Shown here piece after piece: positions 33,345 through 39,238 of a DNA stretch of 39,238 nucleotides. The notes under the pieces were generated by a model. It was not told the DNA's origin and ran no database searches. It was given only the letters and a program-made list of their open reading frames with translations. The position numbers were made by a program, and so were the translations under genes. The DNA is taken from positions 1 to 39,238 of the forward strand of contig JACCLI010000047.1 in the NCBI GenBank assembly GCA_013425455.1, read 5' to 3'. The stretch is from Microcaldota archaeon (GTDB taxonomy: Archaea > Micrarchaeota > Micrarchaeia > Anstonellales > Bilamarchaeaceae). Every line of letters starts with the position of its first letter. The stretch's first letter is position 1.

Positions 33345-33620
33345 TCAGCTCTTTTTGATTTTCCATTTCTCTATTATCGCAAAAATCTCATCTTTCCTCT
33401 GAAAATTAAGGCTTACCTCCAAACCATAACCGGTCGGTTTTTTAATAAGGAAATTATCCTTTATCAGTTGTTTAGCGGCATCCTCTATTTTATCCTTAAG
33501 GTGGCTGGGTGCGCCCTTTGCAATATTGTCGAAGCTGGTGTGCTTTGCCTTCCACCAGCCGTGGCGGGCGAACTTGTCGAGAATCCATGGGATAATGTCC
33601 TCGTTTCCCAGCTCAGGCAT
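33345..33620 (-). CDS. Small winged-helix-like protein at the head of the rtcA operon
   Basis: A 91-residue protein starting at the ATG at 33620. The upstream in-frame ATG at 33665 lies at the TATA box and is rejected. It has a helical start (NEDIIPWILDKFARHGWWKA), a helix-turn-helix-like middle (SHLKDKIEDAAKQLIKDNFL) and a basic wing-like end (KKPTGYGLEVSLNFQRKDEI). It resembles small archaeal wHTH proteins of unknown role. First gene of a four-gene operon ending in a sugar nucleotidyltransferase; it may regulate it or act with rtcA on RNA. Confidence 0.65.
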   Translation of the reverse strand: MPELGNEDIIPWILDKFARHGWWKAKHTSFDNIAKGAPSHLKDKIEDAAKQLIKDNFLIKKPTGYGLEVSLNFQRKDEIFAIIEKWKIKKS

Positions 33621-33654
33621 CGATGTACACCAAAATATACATTCAACGTATGGT

Positions 33655-33662
33655 TTTATAAA
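33655..33662. promoter_or_regulatory. Shared palindromic TATA box, rtcA operon / wHTH regulator
   Basis: TTTATAAA is a perfect palindrome centred 25.5 bp from the plus-strand ATG at 33684 (leaderless) and 38.5 bp from the minus-strand ATG at 33620 (leader of about 12 nt). A single box in a 63-bp gap can drive both directions. Confidence 0.6.
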
Positions 33663-33683
33663 CATATACGACGTTAGAATGTT

Positions 33684-34010
33684 ATGGAAAAATCATTGTT
33701 TGTGAATTTCCTTGGGGACACGCCGCTTGTGAGGGTGATGGACTTCTTCATAGGGAACAGCATATTCGACTACACAAAAACAGACATTGCGGAGAACTCG
33801 GATGTATCCAGAGCTTCCCTATATACTGTATGGCCGCAGCTTGAGCAATACGGGATAGTGAAAGCGAGCAGGAAAATTGGGAACACTACATTATACCGCC
33901 TGAACAAAGAAAACCCGGTTGTGCAGAAGCTTATTGAGCTGGATTTGAAGCTGAGCAGGGAATATGCGGATACGGGAGAGAAGGTTGCGGCGAAAGTTGC
34001 GAACAGGTAA
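33684..34010 (+). CDS. Winged-helix transcriptional regulator (TrmB/MarR-like)
   Basis: A 108-residue protein. Residues 10-75 form a winged helix: FLGDTPLVRVMDFFIGNSIF, then TDIAENSDVSRASLYTVWPQ (helix-turn-helix), GIVKASRKIGNTTLYRLN (wing). A C-terminal helix (VQKLIELDLKLSREYAD) likely dimerises it. It is divergent from the rtcA operon across one TATA box, so autoregulation or control of that operon is plausible. The repeat-protein gene follows after 42 bp, with its own palindromic element. Confidence 0.8.
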   Translation: MEKSLFVNFLGDTPLVRVMDFFIGNSIFDYTKTDIAENSDVSRASLYTVWPQLEQYGIVKASRKIGNTTLYRLNKENPVVQKLIELDLKLSREYADTGEKVAAKVANR

Positions 34011-34021
34011 GTGGAAACCTA

Positions 34022-34035
34022 TTTAAGCACTTAAA
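34022..34035. promoter_or_regulatory. Inverted repeat upstream of the four-repeat protein
   Basis: TTTAAG-CA-CTTAAA forms a 6+6 palindrome between the wHTH stop and the ATG at 34053. Its left half doubles as a TATA-like box about 28-31 bp from the start. It is a candidate operator for the wHTH regulator just upstream. Confidence 0.4.
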
Positions 34036-34052
34036 TACATAATAAATAACAT

Positions 34053-35312
34053 ATGCTGATTACCATAAACCTCTTGCCGAAAGGAAGTGCTCAGACCAAG
34101 GTGCGGGAGCCTTTGGTGGAAAAACCAAGGAAAAGGAGGGAAATCCCTGATTGGCTGAAGGTTACGCTAGTCAGGAACAGCTGCGACTCCATAAATTTCT
34201 GGAAGGTGGCGGAAGAGGCGGGCATGAGAACGCAGTTCCTGGAATTCGCGGAGATGCACTGCAACAGGGAAAGGGAGGAAAGGCTGGCTTACGGCGGCAG
34301 GCCGAACAAGCGGGTGAAGGGAATCATAGCGCAGGCATTCGAGGACATGATGGGAAAGGCAAGCAATGTGCAGATACTCGATTGGCTGGAGAAGGGATAC
34401 ATCTGCATATACCGCTACAAGTGGGGCAGGGAAAGCGTAAGGAAACTCGCGGTCATTGGGCTGGTGAATGCCCTGGGGAAAGATGTGCGCGAGACGACGC
34501 AGGACGACTTCAATGATAATGGGCTGGGCGGGCTGCTCACGAACTATTACAGAGGCTCGCCTTACGAAGCCTTGAAGGATGCGGGCTATCTCATTCACCC
34601 TTGGGAAATGAAAACAGCGCCGCACATCTATGAGAATAGGGACAACCGGGTTGCGGCCATACAATGGGTGGTTGAAAAAATGGGGGGAGACCCTAAGACC
34701 ATCACCTCCGACGATTTCCACGAGAACGGCCTTCGCGGCGTGATGCCTTATTACGAAACATTGTGGGATATGGTCTCTGATGCGGGTTATGATGTGAAGC
34801 CGTGGGAGATGGAAATGACTCCAACCTCCTTCTATGCAGAAAGGGAAAACAGAATCGCCAGGGTGAGGTGGCTGGTGGAGAAGCTTGGTAAAGAAGTGAC
34901 GGGAATAACGCAGGATGACTTCAACGCCAATGGGCTAGGCAGGCTATTGGAGGGTTACTACGGCAATTCTCCGCACAAAGCGCTTGTTGACTCCGGCTAT
35001 GATGTCAAGCCGTGGGAGATGGCGAGGGTTCCTTTTGGGACCTATGATGAGAAGAAAAATAGGGCGGATGCAGTAAAATGGCTTGTTGAAACGCTGGGAA
35101 AGAGGGCAAGGGACATTACTGTGGCCGATTTCTACAATAATGGATTCTCCGGATTGCTTAAGTATTATAATGACTCTCCTTATTCTGCGCTTCTTGAAGC
35201 CGGATTGGTTTCTGAGGCGGATGAAGAATATATGAGGTCAAAACAACACACGCATAAGGGGAAACAGGGAACTGAGATGCCTAGCCCTCCCTCTAAGGGA
35301 AGTGAGAATTAG
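34053..35312 (+). CDS. Four-repeat protein with PWEM linkers (HNH-associated-repeat-like)
   Basis: A 419-residue soluble protein. A basic N-terminal region (EKPRKRREIPDWLKVTLVRN) and a helical segment with two Cys come first. Four repeats of about 67-70 residues follow at about 127-186, 194-253, 264-323 and 333-386. Each has a helix ([NS]R..A..WLVE.LGK), an I(T/S)..DF..NG segment, a YY..SP..AL.(D/E)(A/S)G turn and, in the first three, HPWEM or KPWEM. The final repeat runs into EADEEYMR and a polar tail. The unit resembles homing-endonuclease-associated repeats known to bind DNA, but no nuclease domain is present. A related two-repeat protein is at 25205. Probably DNA binding; biological role unknown. 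Confidence 0.7.
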   Translation: MLITINLLPKGSAQTKVREPLVEKPRKRREIPDWLKVTLVRNSCDSINFWKVAEEAGMRTQFLEFAEMHCNREREERLAYGGRPNKRVKGIIAQAFEDMMGKASNVQILDWLEKGYICIYRYKWGRESVRKLAVIGLVNALGKDVRETTQDDFNDNGLGGLLTNYYRGSPYEALKDAGYLIHPWEMKTAPHIYENRDNRVAAIQWVVEKMGGDPKTITSDDFHENGLRGVMPYYETLWDMVSDAGYDVKPWEMEMTPTSFYAERENRIARVRWLVEKLGKEVTGITQDDFNANGLGRLLEGYYGNSPHKALVDSGYDVKPWEMARVPFGTYDEKKNRADAVKWLVETLGKRARDITVADFYNNGFSGLLKYYNDSPYSALLEAGLVSEADEEYMRSKQHTHKGKQGTEMPSPPSKGSEN

Positions 35313-35334
35313 GCCAGCGCACGTATGCGCTGGC
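35313..35334 (+). terminator. Strong hairpin directly after the four-repeat gene
   Basis: GCCAGCGCA/TGCGCTGGC with loop CGTA is a perfect 9-bp stem that begins on the base after the stop codon. No T-run follows at once, so it may protect the mRNA end rather than terminate. Confidence 0.5.
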
Positions 35335-35392
35335 TGGCAAGGCGACCAGTTTCCTCCCCAAAATACGCAACCTACTCTTAGGAAGTACCATA

Positions 35393-35400
35393 TATATAAA
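35393..35400 (+). promoter_or_regulatory. TATA box for ferredoxin-GGR operon
   Basis: TATATAAA is centred 24.5 bp before the ATG at 35421, favouring this leaderless start over the internal ATG at 35484. Confidence 0.6.
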
Positions 35401-35420
35401 TCTTTGGGGGGTGTGTCTGA

Positions 35421-35663
35421 ATGGAAACAGACGTGGATTTGCCGTCTTTTCCTTTAAAAAAGTATCCGAACAAAGGAGAACCCATGATAGAGATTAATCA
35501 CGATAGGTGCATACAGTGCGTGGGATGCGCGTCCGTGTGCCCCGTGCTCGCAATAGAGCTGGTGGGGCTGAGGATGAAGACCTATCCGGAGAAGTGCATA
35601 AGCTGCAAGGCTTGTGTGAGGGTTTGCCCGGCGGATTGCATTAAACTAATAGAAAAGAAGTGA
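35421..35663 (+). CDS. 2[4Fe-4S] ferredoxin
   Basis: An 80-residue small electron carrier with two complete cluster motifs, CIQCVGCASVCP (30-41) and CISCKACVRVCP (59-70). Each cluster takes three Cys from one motif and the fourth from the other. A 21-residue N-terminal extension is kept because the TATA spacing fits the ATG at 35421. It lies immediately before geranylgeranyl reductase, with the reductase ATG 5 bp after its stop. In Methanosarcina acetivorans an adjacent ferredoxin of this type supplies electrons to that reductase, so the same job is likely here. Confidence 0.9.
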   Translation: METDVDLPSFPLKKYPNKGEPMIEINHDRCIQCVGCASVCPVLAIELVGLRMKTYPEKCISCKACVRVCPADCIKLIEKK

Positions 35664-35668
35664 ATCCT

Positions 35669-36883
35669 ATGGATTACGATTATGATATCATAATAATAGG
35701 GGGAGGACCCGCGGGGGCTTCCATGGCGAGGATTGCCGCCCAGAACGGAATGAGCGTAATGATTTATGATAAAAGGAAGGAATTGGGCGAGCCGGTGAGG
35801 TGCGGGGAGGGGCTCGGGCAGAGGGAGGTGCTCGCGCAGGGGATAGATTTGCCGAGATGGTGCTTCTCAACGGAAATCCACGGGGCGAAGGTGATTGCGC
35901 CCAATGGGAAGAGCATAACCTGGAAGAGCAAGGATACGAAGGGATGGGTGCTCGAACGAAAAATGTTTGACAAGTGGCTAGTGGAGCTGGCCGTGGAGAA
36001 GGGCGCGAAGGTGAAGACTTATGCCAGGGTTACGGATTTGGTGAAGAAGGACGGGAAAATAGATGGAGTGATGGTCTCGCAATGGGGCAAGGAGCCGTTT
36101 GAGGTCCGGGCGCCACTGGTGGTTTCGGCGGAGGGGATGGAGGCAATCGTTGCCCGTAAGGCGGGGCTGAAGGCCATGTCCACGCTCTATGATGTGGATA
36201 CGTGCTACCAGTATGAGATGAAGCCCTACGACCATGAGAATCTGATAGAACTCTATTTTGGGAACAAGATTGCACCGAGGGGGTACGTATGGATATTCCC
36301 GAAGGACGCGAAGAAGGCGAATGTGGGAATAGGGATAGGCGCGCACCTCACGAACTGGAAAAAAGGAGGGAACGTGGATGGGGCGGACCCCAAAATCCTT
36401 ATGGACAGGTTCATAGAGAACCATCCCCAATTGAAGGATTCCAGCGTATTGCAGGACTTCGGGGGGGTTATTTCGGTCGGGGCGCCGATAGAGTCATTCG
36501 TGAAGGACGGGTTCATGTGCATCGGGACCGCGGCGAAGCAGGTGGACCCCATACACGGGGGCGGGATTGCGCTTGCGATGGAGACGGGCATACTGGCTGC
36601 GGCGATTGCGAAGAAGGCGCATGGGAAGAAGGATTACTCGGAAAAGGCGCTGAAGGAGTATGAGAGCATATGGAGGGCCGGGCCGGGGAAGAAGATGGCG
36701 AAGAGGCTGCTCTTAAGGAAAGTGATGGAGGAAGTGAACGATGATGATTTGAACCATATCTTCAATACCATTACGGATGCGGATTTGCAGAAGGTAATGG
36801 AGGGGAGCTTTGCCGGGCCTGTGGCGAAAGTGGTTGGCGGAAGGCCGCAATTATTGCGTATTCTGAAGGCTCTGATTAGCTAA
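35669..36883 (+). CDS. Geranylgeranyl reductase (digeranylgeranylglycerophospholipid reductase)
   Basis: A 404-residue FAD enzyme that saturates the isoprenoid chains of archaeal membrane lipids. The Rossmann motif is YDIIIIGGGPAGASMARIAA (5-24), followed by KRKELGEPVRCGEGLG, which matches the family's PxxCGE(G/A) region. The second FAD-binding block is CIGTAAKQVDPIHGGGIALA (about 283-302). The start is the ATG at 35669 rather than the overlapping GTG at 35660. Operon partner is the ferredoxin; together with hmgA the window covers early and late steps of lipid synthesis. Stop overlaps that of the convergent GGDEF gene. Confidence 0.92.
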   Translation: MDYDYDIIIIGGGPAGASMARIAAQNGMSVMIYDKRKELGEPVRCGEGLGQREVLAQGIDLPRWCFSTEIHGAKVIAPNGKSITWKSKDTKGWVLERKMFDKWLVELAVEKGAKVKTYARVTDLVKKDGKIDGVMVSQWGKEPFEVRAPLVVSAEGMEAIVARKAGLKAMSTLYDVDTCYQYEMKPYDHENLIELYFGNKIAPRGYVWIFPKDAKKANVGIGIGAHLTNWKKGGNVDGADPKILMDRFIENHPQLKDSSVLQDFGGVISVGAPIESFVKDGFMCIGTAAKQVDPIHGGGIALAMETGILAAAIAKKAHGKKDYSEKALKEYESIWRAGPGKKMAKRLLLRKVMEEVNDDDLNHIFNTITDADLQKVMEGSFAGPVAKVVGGRPQLLRILKALIS

Positions 36884-38220
36884 ATTATCGGGCGGAAGGA
36901 AAGCTCGCCGTTCTTTGCGATGGGCATGGCTGCCCCGTTCTTTCCTGCCAGTTTTACGAAGTACATCGCCATGTCGGCAAGGTCTATCATGAGCTGGCAC
37001 CAGTCCTTTGCATATTCCAAAAGCTGGCCGTCCACCTTGTCCGGGAGCTTCTTCTGCCTACGGATGCGCTTGAGGTCCGCATCGCATTTCTCCCTCATCT
37101 CCTTCATACGCTCTATGCGCTCCACGACCCTTTTCATTATCTCCTGCTTGAAATCCACGGGAAAGCGCCTCACCTCGCGGAGCTCCTGCCAGATGGATGA
37201 GCCAACCACGCCGACGCTGGTGCGTATCCCGAGTGGACCGGACTCTGTCTGACAAACCATTGGGTCGAAGAGGCTGTGGAGGTATGTGCCGTGCCGTTCG
37301 ATGTCCTGGATGGTTGCGACGCCTGGGTTGAGGAGGAAGAATTCCTCGCCCCCGTACCTGGAGGCGAAGCCGCCCGCCTCGGAGCGGAGCCTGGAGCCAA
37401 GTATGCCCATCACCTCGTCAGCGGTGCCATGCCCGTAAGTGTCGTTGAATTCTTTGAAGTCGTCTATGTCGATCATGGACGCCGCGAAGCGCCTTTTTCT
37501 CACTATGCTGGCGATGGCCATCTTAAGGAGCACCTCGTTGAGGAACCGCCTGTTCCAGAGGTTTGTGAGCGGGTCTATGTTCTTGATTTCCTCGTCGCGC
37601 TGGGTATAGAGCTCCTGCCAGATGAGGCGGGCCATTCCAACAAGATAGTCCAGCTGTTCGTTGTCCCTGCTCCCCGAAGGGTTCACGAAGCCCTCCACCG
37701 CGACCATGTGGGTGACATCCATGTGGCCCCTGGACATGTTTCCGAGGGGTATCCAGCAGCCGCAGTTGCCGAATGAGGTGGTCAGGCTTTCCTCCCGCAT
37801 GTTGAAGTCGTCCGGGTCGGAGGTAAATAAGGATATCTTGTCCCCGTTGAAAATTACGGTCTGGCCGCCCAGTATCTTGCCTATGCGGGGGTCCGTGCGC
37901 ATCATGAACTCCCTCTGCTCGCTTCCGATGGGGGTGCCGCCCACCCGCGACATCAGGCGGAGGCCGTCGTCCTTCGCCTCCCAGAGCTCCACCTTGGAGA
38001 GGTTCGGGTCGGTGGTGAGAATCTCCTTCATTATGAAGTTGCGCCGGTTGTGCCTGTGCCCCACCATGTGGAGCCTGCGTACGACTGAGCTCTGGGAGCG
38101 GAAAAAGGATGTTTGGGGGTCCTTCAGGCCGAATTCCTTGGGGGCTGGCGGAGGCTGGGATGCCCTTGTATCCTGGCAACCCGGGCTGGGTGGAGCTGAA
38201 AGTCTGGATTTATCATTCAT
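36880..38220 (-). CDS. GGDEF-domain protein (putative diguanylate cyclase) with GAF-like sensor
   Basis: A 446-residue soluble protein from the ATG at 38220; a TTG at 38229 is possible. Residues about 60-205 look like a GAF-type sensor (MKEILTTDPNLSKVELWEAK to QLDYLVGMARLIWQELY). The GGDEF domain has DPLTNLWNRR (216-225), SMIDIDDFKEFNDTYGHGTA (248-267) with the metal-binding Asp, and SRYGGEEFFL (287-296), an intact GGEEF active loop. The usual RxxD inhibitory site is absent (RSEA). Between SVGVVG and the closing ADMAMYFVKLAGKNG lies an insertion of about 50 extra residues, mostly charged coiled-coil. Active-site residues suggest c-di-GMP or related dinucleotide synthesis. GGDEF proteins are rare in archaea. 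Confidence 0.85.
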   Translation of the reverse strand: MNDKSRLSAPPSPGCQDTRASQPPPAPKEFGLKDPQTSFFRSQSSVVRRLHMVGHRHNRRNFIMKEILTTDPNLSKVELWEAKDDGLRLMSRVGGTPIGSEQREFMMRTDPRIGKILGGQTVIFNGDKISLFTSDPDDFNMREESLTTSFGNCGCWIPLGNMSRGHMDVTHMVAVEGFVNPSGSRDNEQLDYLVGMARLIWQELYTQRDEEIKNIDPLTNLWNRRFLNEVLLKMAIASIVRKRRFAASMIDIDDFKEFNDTYGHGTADEVMGILGSRLRSEAGGFASRYGGEEFFLLNPGVATIQDIERHGTYLHSLFDPMVCQTESGPLGIRTSVGVVGSSIWQELREVRRFPVDFKQEIMKRVVERIERMKEMREKCDADLKRIRRQKKLPDKVDGQLLEYAKDWCQLMIDLADMAMYFVKLAGKNGAAMPIAKNGELSFRPII

Positions 38221-38243
38221 ACTATTCAACCAACTATAACTAC

Positions 38244-38251
38244 TAATTAAT
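38244..38251. promoter_or_regulatory. TATA-like element between GGDEF gene and tiny acidic gene
   Basis: TAATTAAT is centred about 27 bp from the GGDEF ATG at 38220 on the minus strand. On the plus strand it could give a leader of about 33 nt for the tiny gene at 38306. Weaker than the other boxes. Confidence 0.35.
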
Positions 38252-38305
38252 GCACCACATCTGTTTTTATTTGTTTCCCTACTTCCATAGGGGCAGGTGG
38301 AACAA

Positions 38306-38398
38306 ATGTTCGCTTTCGATGAAGACGAGGACTGGGAGGACGAGGACTTCGACGACGAGGAATGGGGAGAGGACGGAGAAGAGGAGGAAGAGGGCTAG
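38306..38398 (+). CDS. Tiny highly acidic protein
   Basis: A 30-residue open reading frame beginning MFAFDEDEDWEDED and ending GEEEEEG. About two thirds of residues are Asp or Glu, plus two Trp and three Phe. CAGGTGG 5 nt upstream is a good ribosome-binding site, and a clear hairpin plus T-run terminator follows 26 bp after the stop. It is thus framed as its own transcription unit. It could be a nucleic-acid mimic or a basic-protein partner; that is guesswork. Low complexity means the coding call rests on its signals. Confidence 0.55.
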   Translation: MFAFDEDEDWEDEDFDDEEWGEDGEEEEEG

Positions 38399-38423
38399 TC
38401 TTTCCCTTGCGTTTTTTCTTGTA

Positions 38424-38448
38424 GCCCGCTCTTGCGGGCCCTGTTTTT
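38424..38448 (+). terminator. Hairpin and T-run terminator
   Basis: GCCCGC/GCGGGC with loop TCTT, then CCTGTTTTT. It ends the tiny acidic gene's unit and separates it from the gene at 38511. Confidence 0.65.
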
Positions 38449-38510
38449 CACTTTCCGGAGAGGGAATAGTGTTAAAAATTTACGGGAATAATGTTCTCTA
38501 AGGTGTTCTA

Positions 38511-38972
38511 ATGGGAATTATGGACTACTTCCTGGGTGGAAAGAGAGAGGAGCCGAGAAAGGCTGCGTCTGGTGCGCCTATGGCCACGAAGCCGGTGGAG
38601 AAGCCGTTTGCGATATCCACAAAATTCAGCGCACTGAGGCTCAGGACCGGGAGGAACAGCAAGATATTCATAGAGGTGAACGTGAAGAACATAAGCCCCA
38701 CGAAGCAGCTGGTTTCCGTGGATTTGGGGCTTCCCCTGAACTCCAAGATAGGGTTCGACGTGAACTGCAACCAGAACTATATCGAGAAGAGATTGGGGGA
38801 GATCGCCCCGGGGGCGGCTGCGGACTTCACCGTCCCGATTTATGCCTCAAGCCTTACGAAGGAGGGGAGCTACACCGTGGAGATAAATGCATTCTCGCAC
38901 TATATAGATTACAAAAAGGTATTGTCCCAGATGAAGAAGAAGGTTGCGCTGAGGGCAGTCTCCGGGGCTTAG
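38511..38972 (+). CDS. Uncharacterised Ig/CARDB-like domain protein
   Basis: A 153-residue soluble protein; AAGGTG 6 nt upstream supports the ATG. After a charged N-terminal stretch of about 40 residues, residues about 42-135 show a beta-sandwich pattern: KIFIEVNVKNISPTKQLVSV, DLGLPLNSKIGFD, GEIAPGAAADFTVPIY, SYTVEINAFSHY. The phrase LGEIAPGAAADFTV is typical of CARDB/APHP-type domains. There is no signal peptide, so it may act in the cytoplasm. The C-terminus is basic (SQMKKKVALRAV). A TATA-like TTAAAAATT lies at 38472-38480. Function unknown. Stop overlaps the convergent metallo-beta-lactamase gene. Confidence 0.75.
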   Translation: MGIMDYFLGGKREEPRKAASGAPMATKPVEKPFAISTKFSALRLRTGRNSKIFIEVNVKNISPTKQLVSVDLGLPLNSKIGFDVNCNQNYIEKRLGEIAPGAAADFTVPIYASSLTKEGSYTVEINAFSHYIDYKKVLSQMKKKVALRAVSGA

Positions 38973-39238
38973 CCGAGGAGGGCGGAGAGCGCCCCCTTAA
39001 CATTTTCCATATAACCTGGGGCGGAAAAGGGCTCGCCGTGCCCGGGGAAGAATTTTTCTATTTTTAATTTGGAGAGCCTCTCATAAGATTGCAGAAGCTG
39101 GAACGGGTCGCTCCTTGGGAGGGAGAGGTTGGGGAGCATCAGGTCCGGGAATACTGTGTCCCCGGAGAATAAATATTTCTTTTCCTTAAGATAGATGCAG
39201 ATTGCGCCGGGGCAGTGGCCGGGCGTATGGAGGATGCG
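38969..39238 (-). CDS. Metallo-beta-lactamase-fold hydrolase (C-terminal part)
   Basis: The window holds the last 89 residues; the gene continues beyond base 39238. HTPGHCPGAICIYL is the second His-containing motif of the family and YLFSGDTVFPD the bridging-Asp motif. FFPGHGEPF supplies the final metal-binding His. The first motif (HxHxDH) is outside the window. Glyoxalase II-like or related hydrolases have this pattern; the substrate cannot be told from this part. Its stop (TTA on the plus strand) overlaps the stop of the gene at 38511. Confidence 0.88.
   Translation of the reverse strand, partial: RILHTPGHCPGAICIYLKEKKYLFSGDTVFPDLMLPNLSLPRSDPFQLLQSYERLSKLKIEKFFPGHGEPFSAPGYMENVKGALSALLG

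Overview
The window reads as a chromosomal segment of an archaeon with a compact genome. Supporting evidence is a class II glycyl-tRNA synthetase, Pelota, the stand-alone ATP-pyrophosphatase subunit of GMP synthase, endonuclease Q, an archaeal lipid reductase with its ferredoxin, an A1:U72 initiator tRNA, and TATA boxes about 25 bp ahead of leaderless genes. Rich AUA/AGG codon use, very tight gene packing and many lineage-specific membrane proteins make a DPANN-type lineage (Micrarchaeota/Diapherotrites-like) my best guess. That placement is inference; no rRNA or other decisive marker is present.

Region 1 (1-15269) is the most unusual part. A single-direction run of overlapping genes encodes six related polytopic membrane proteins (the first is only a C-terminal fragment), then a 1420-residue lipoprotein and a 1374-residue membrane-anchored protein with a long Gln/Ala/Glu-rich tail, then a PadR-like regulator. 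The five complete paralogues share an N-terminal linker motif (E-x-x-Q-like), a core block of the form PLGhhLRxxxxTRxxGG...A..YhhYP, and a C-terminal GG(D/E) tail also seen in the fragment. One carries a roughly 440-residue cysteine-rich insertion. I infer a VirB6/TrbL/CedA-like envelope machine with surface components. No ATPase is visible; it would lie upstream or elsewhere.

Region 2 (15264-24386) holds housekeeping and nucleic-acid genes: pelA, a divergent PHP phosphoesterase, a TPR protein, tRNA-Gln, guaA subunit B, EndoQ, a nucleotidyltransferase-fold protein, glyS, a double-ACT protein and initiator tRNA-Met. Two divergent pairs here appear to fire from one palindromic TTTAAA box.

Region 3 (24387-28690) holds structured intergenic DNA, tRNA-Ser, two small unknown proteins, a repeat protein, two small regulators and class II HMG-CoA reductase (mevalonate pathway). 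An 18-bp sequence (GGGGGGTTATGATTACCC) occurs twice, each time followed by GC-rich hairpins.

Region 4 (28688-35312) carries envelope genes: a membrane protein plus a GPT/MraY-type glycosyltransferase, and a minus-strand operon of small wHTH, rtcA, DUF92 and sugar nucleotidyltransferase. A wHTH regulator and a four-repeat protein related to the Region 3 repeat protein follow.

Region 5 (35313-39238) has ferredoxin plus geranylgeranyl reductase (archaeal lipid saturation), a GGDEF-domain protein (rare in archaea), a 30-residue acidic protein, an unknown Ig-like protein and the C-terminus of a metallo-beta-lactamase-fold enzyme. No stretch of more than 300 bases lacks a gene. Convergent genes commonly overlap at their stop codons.
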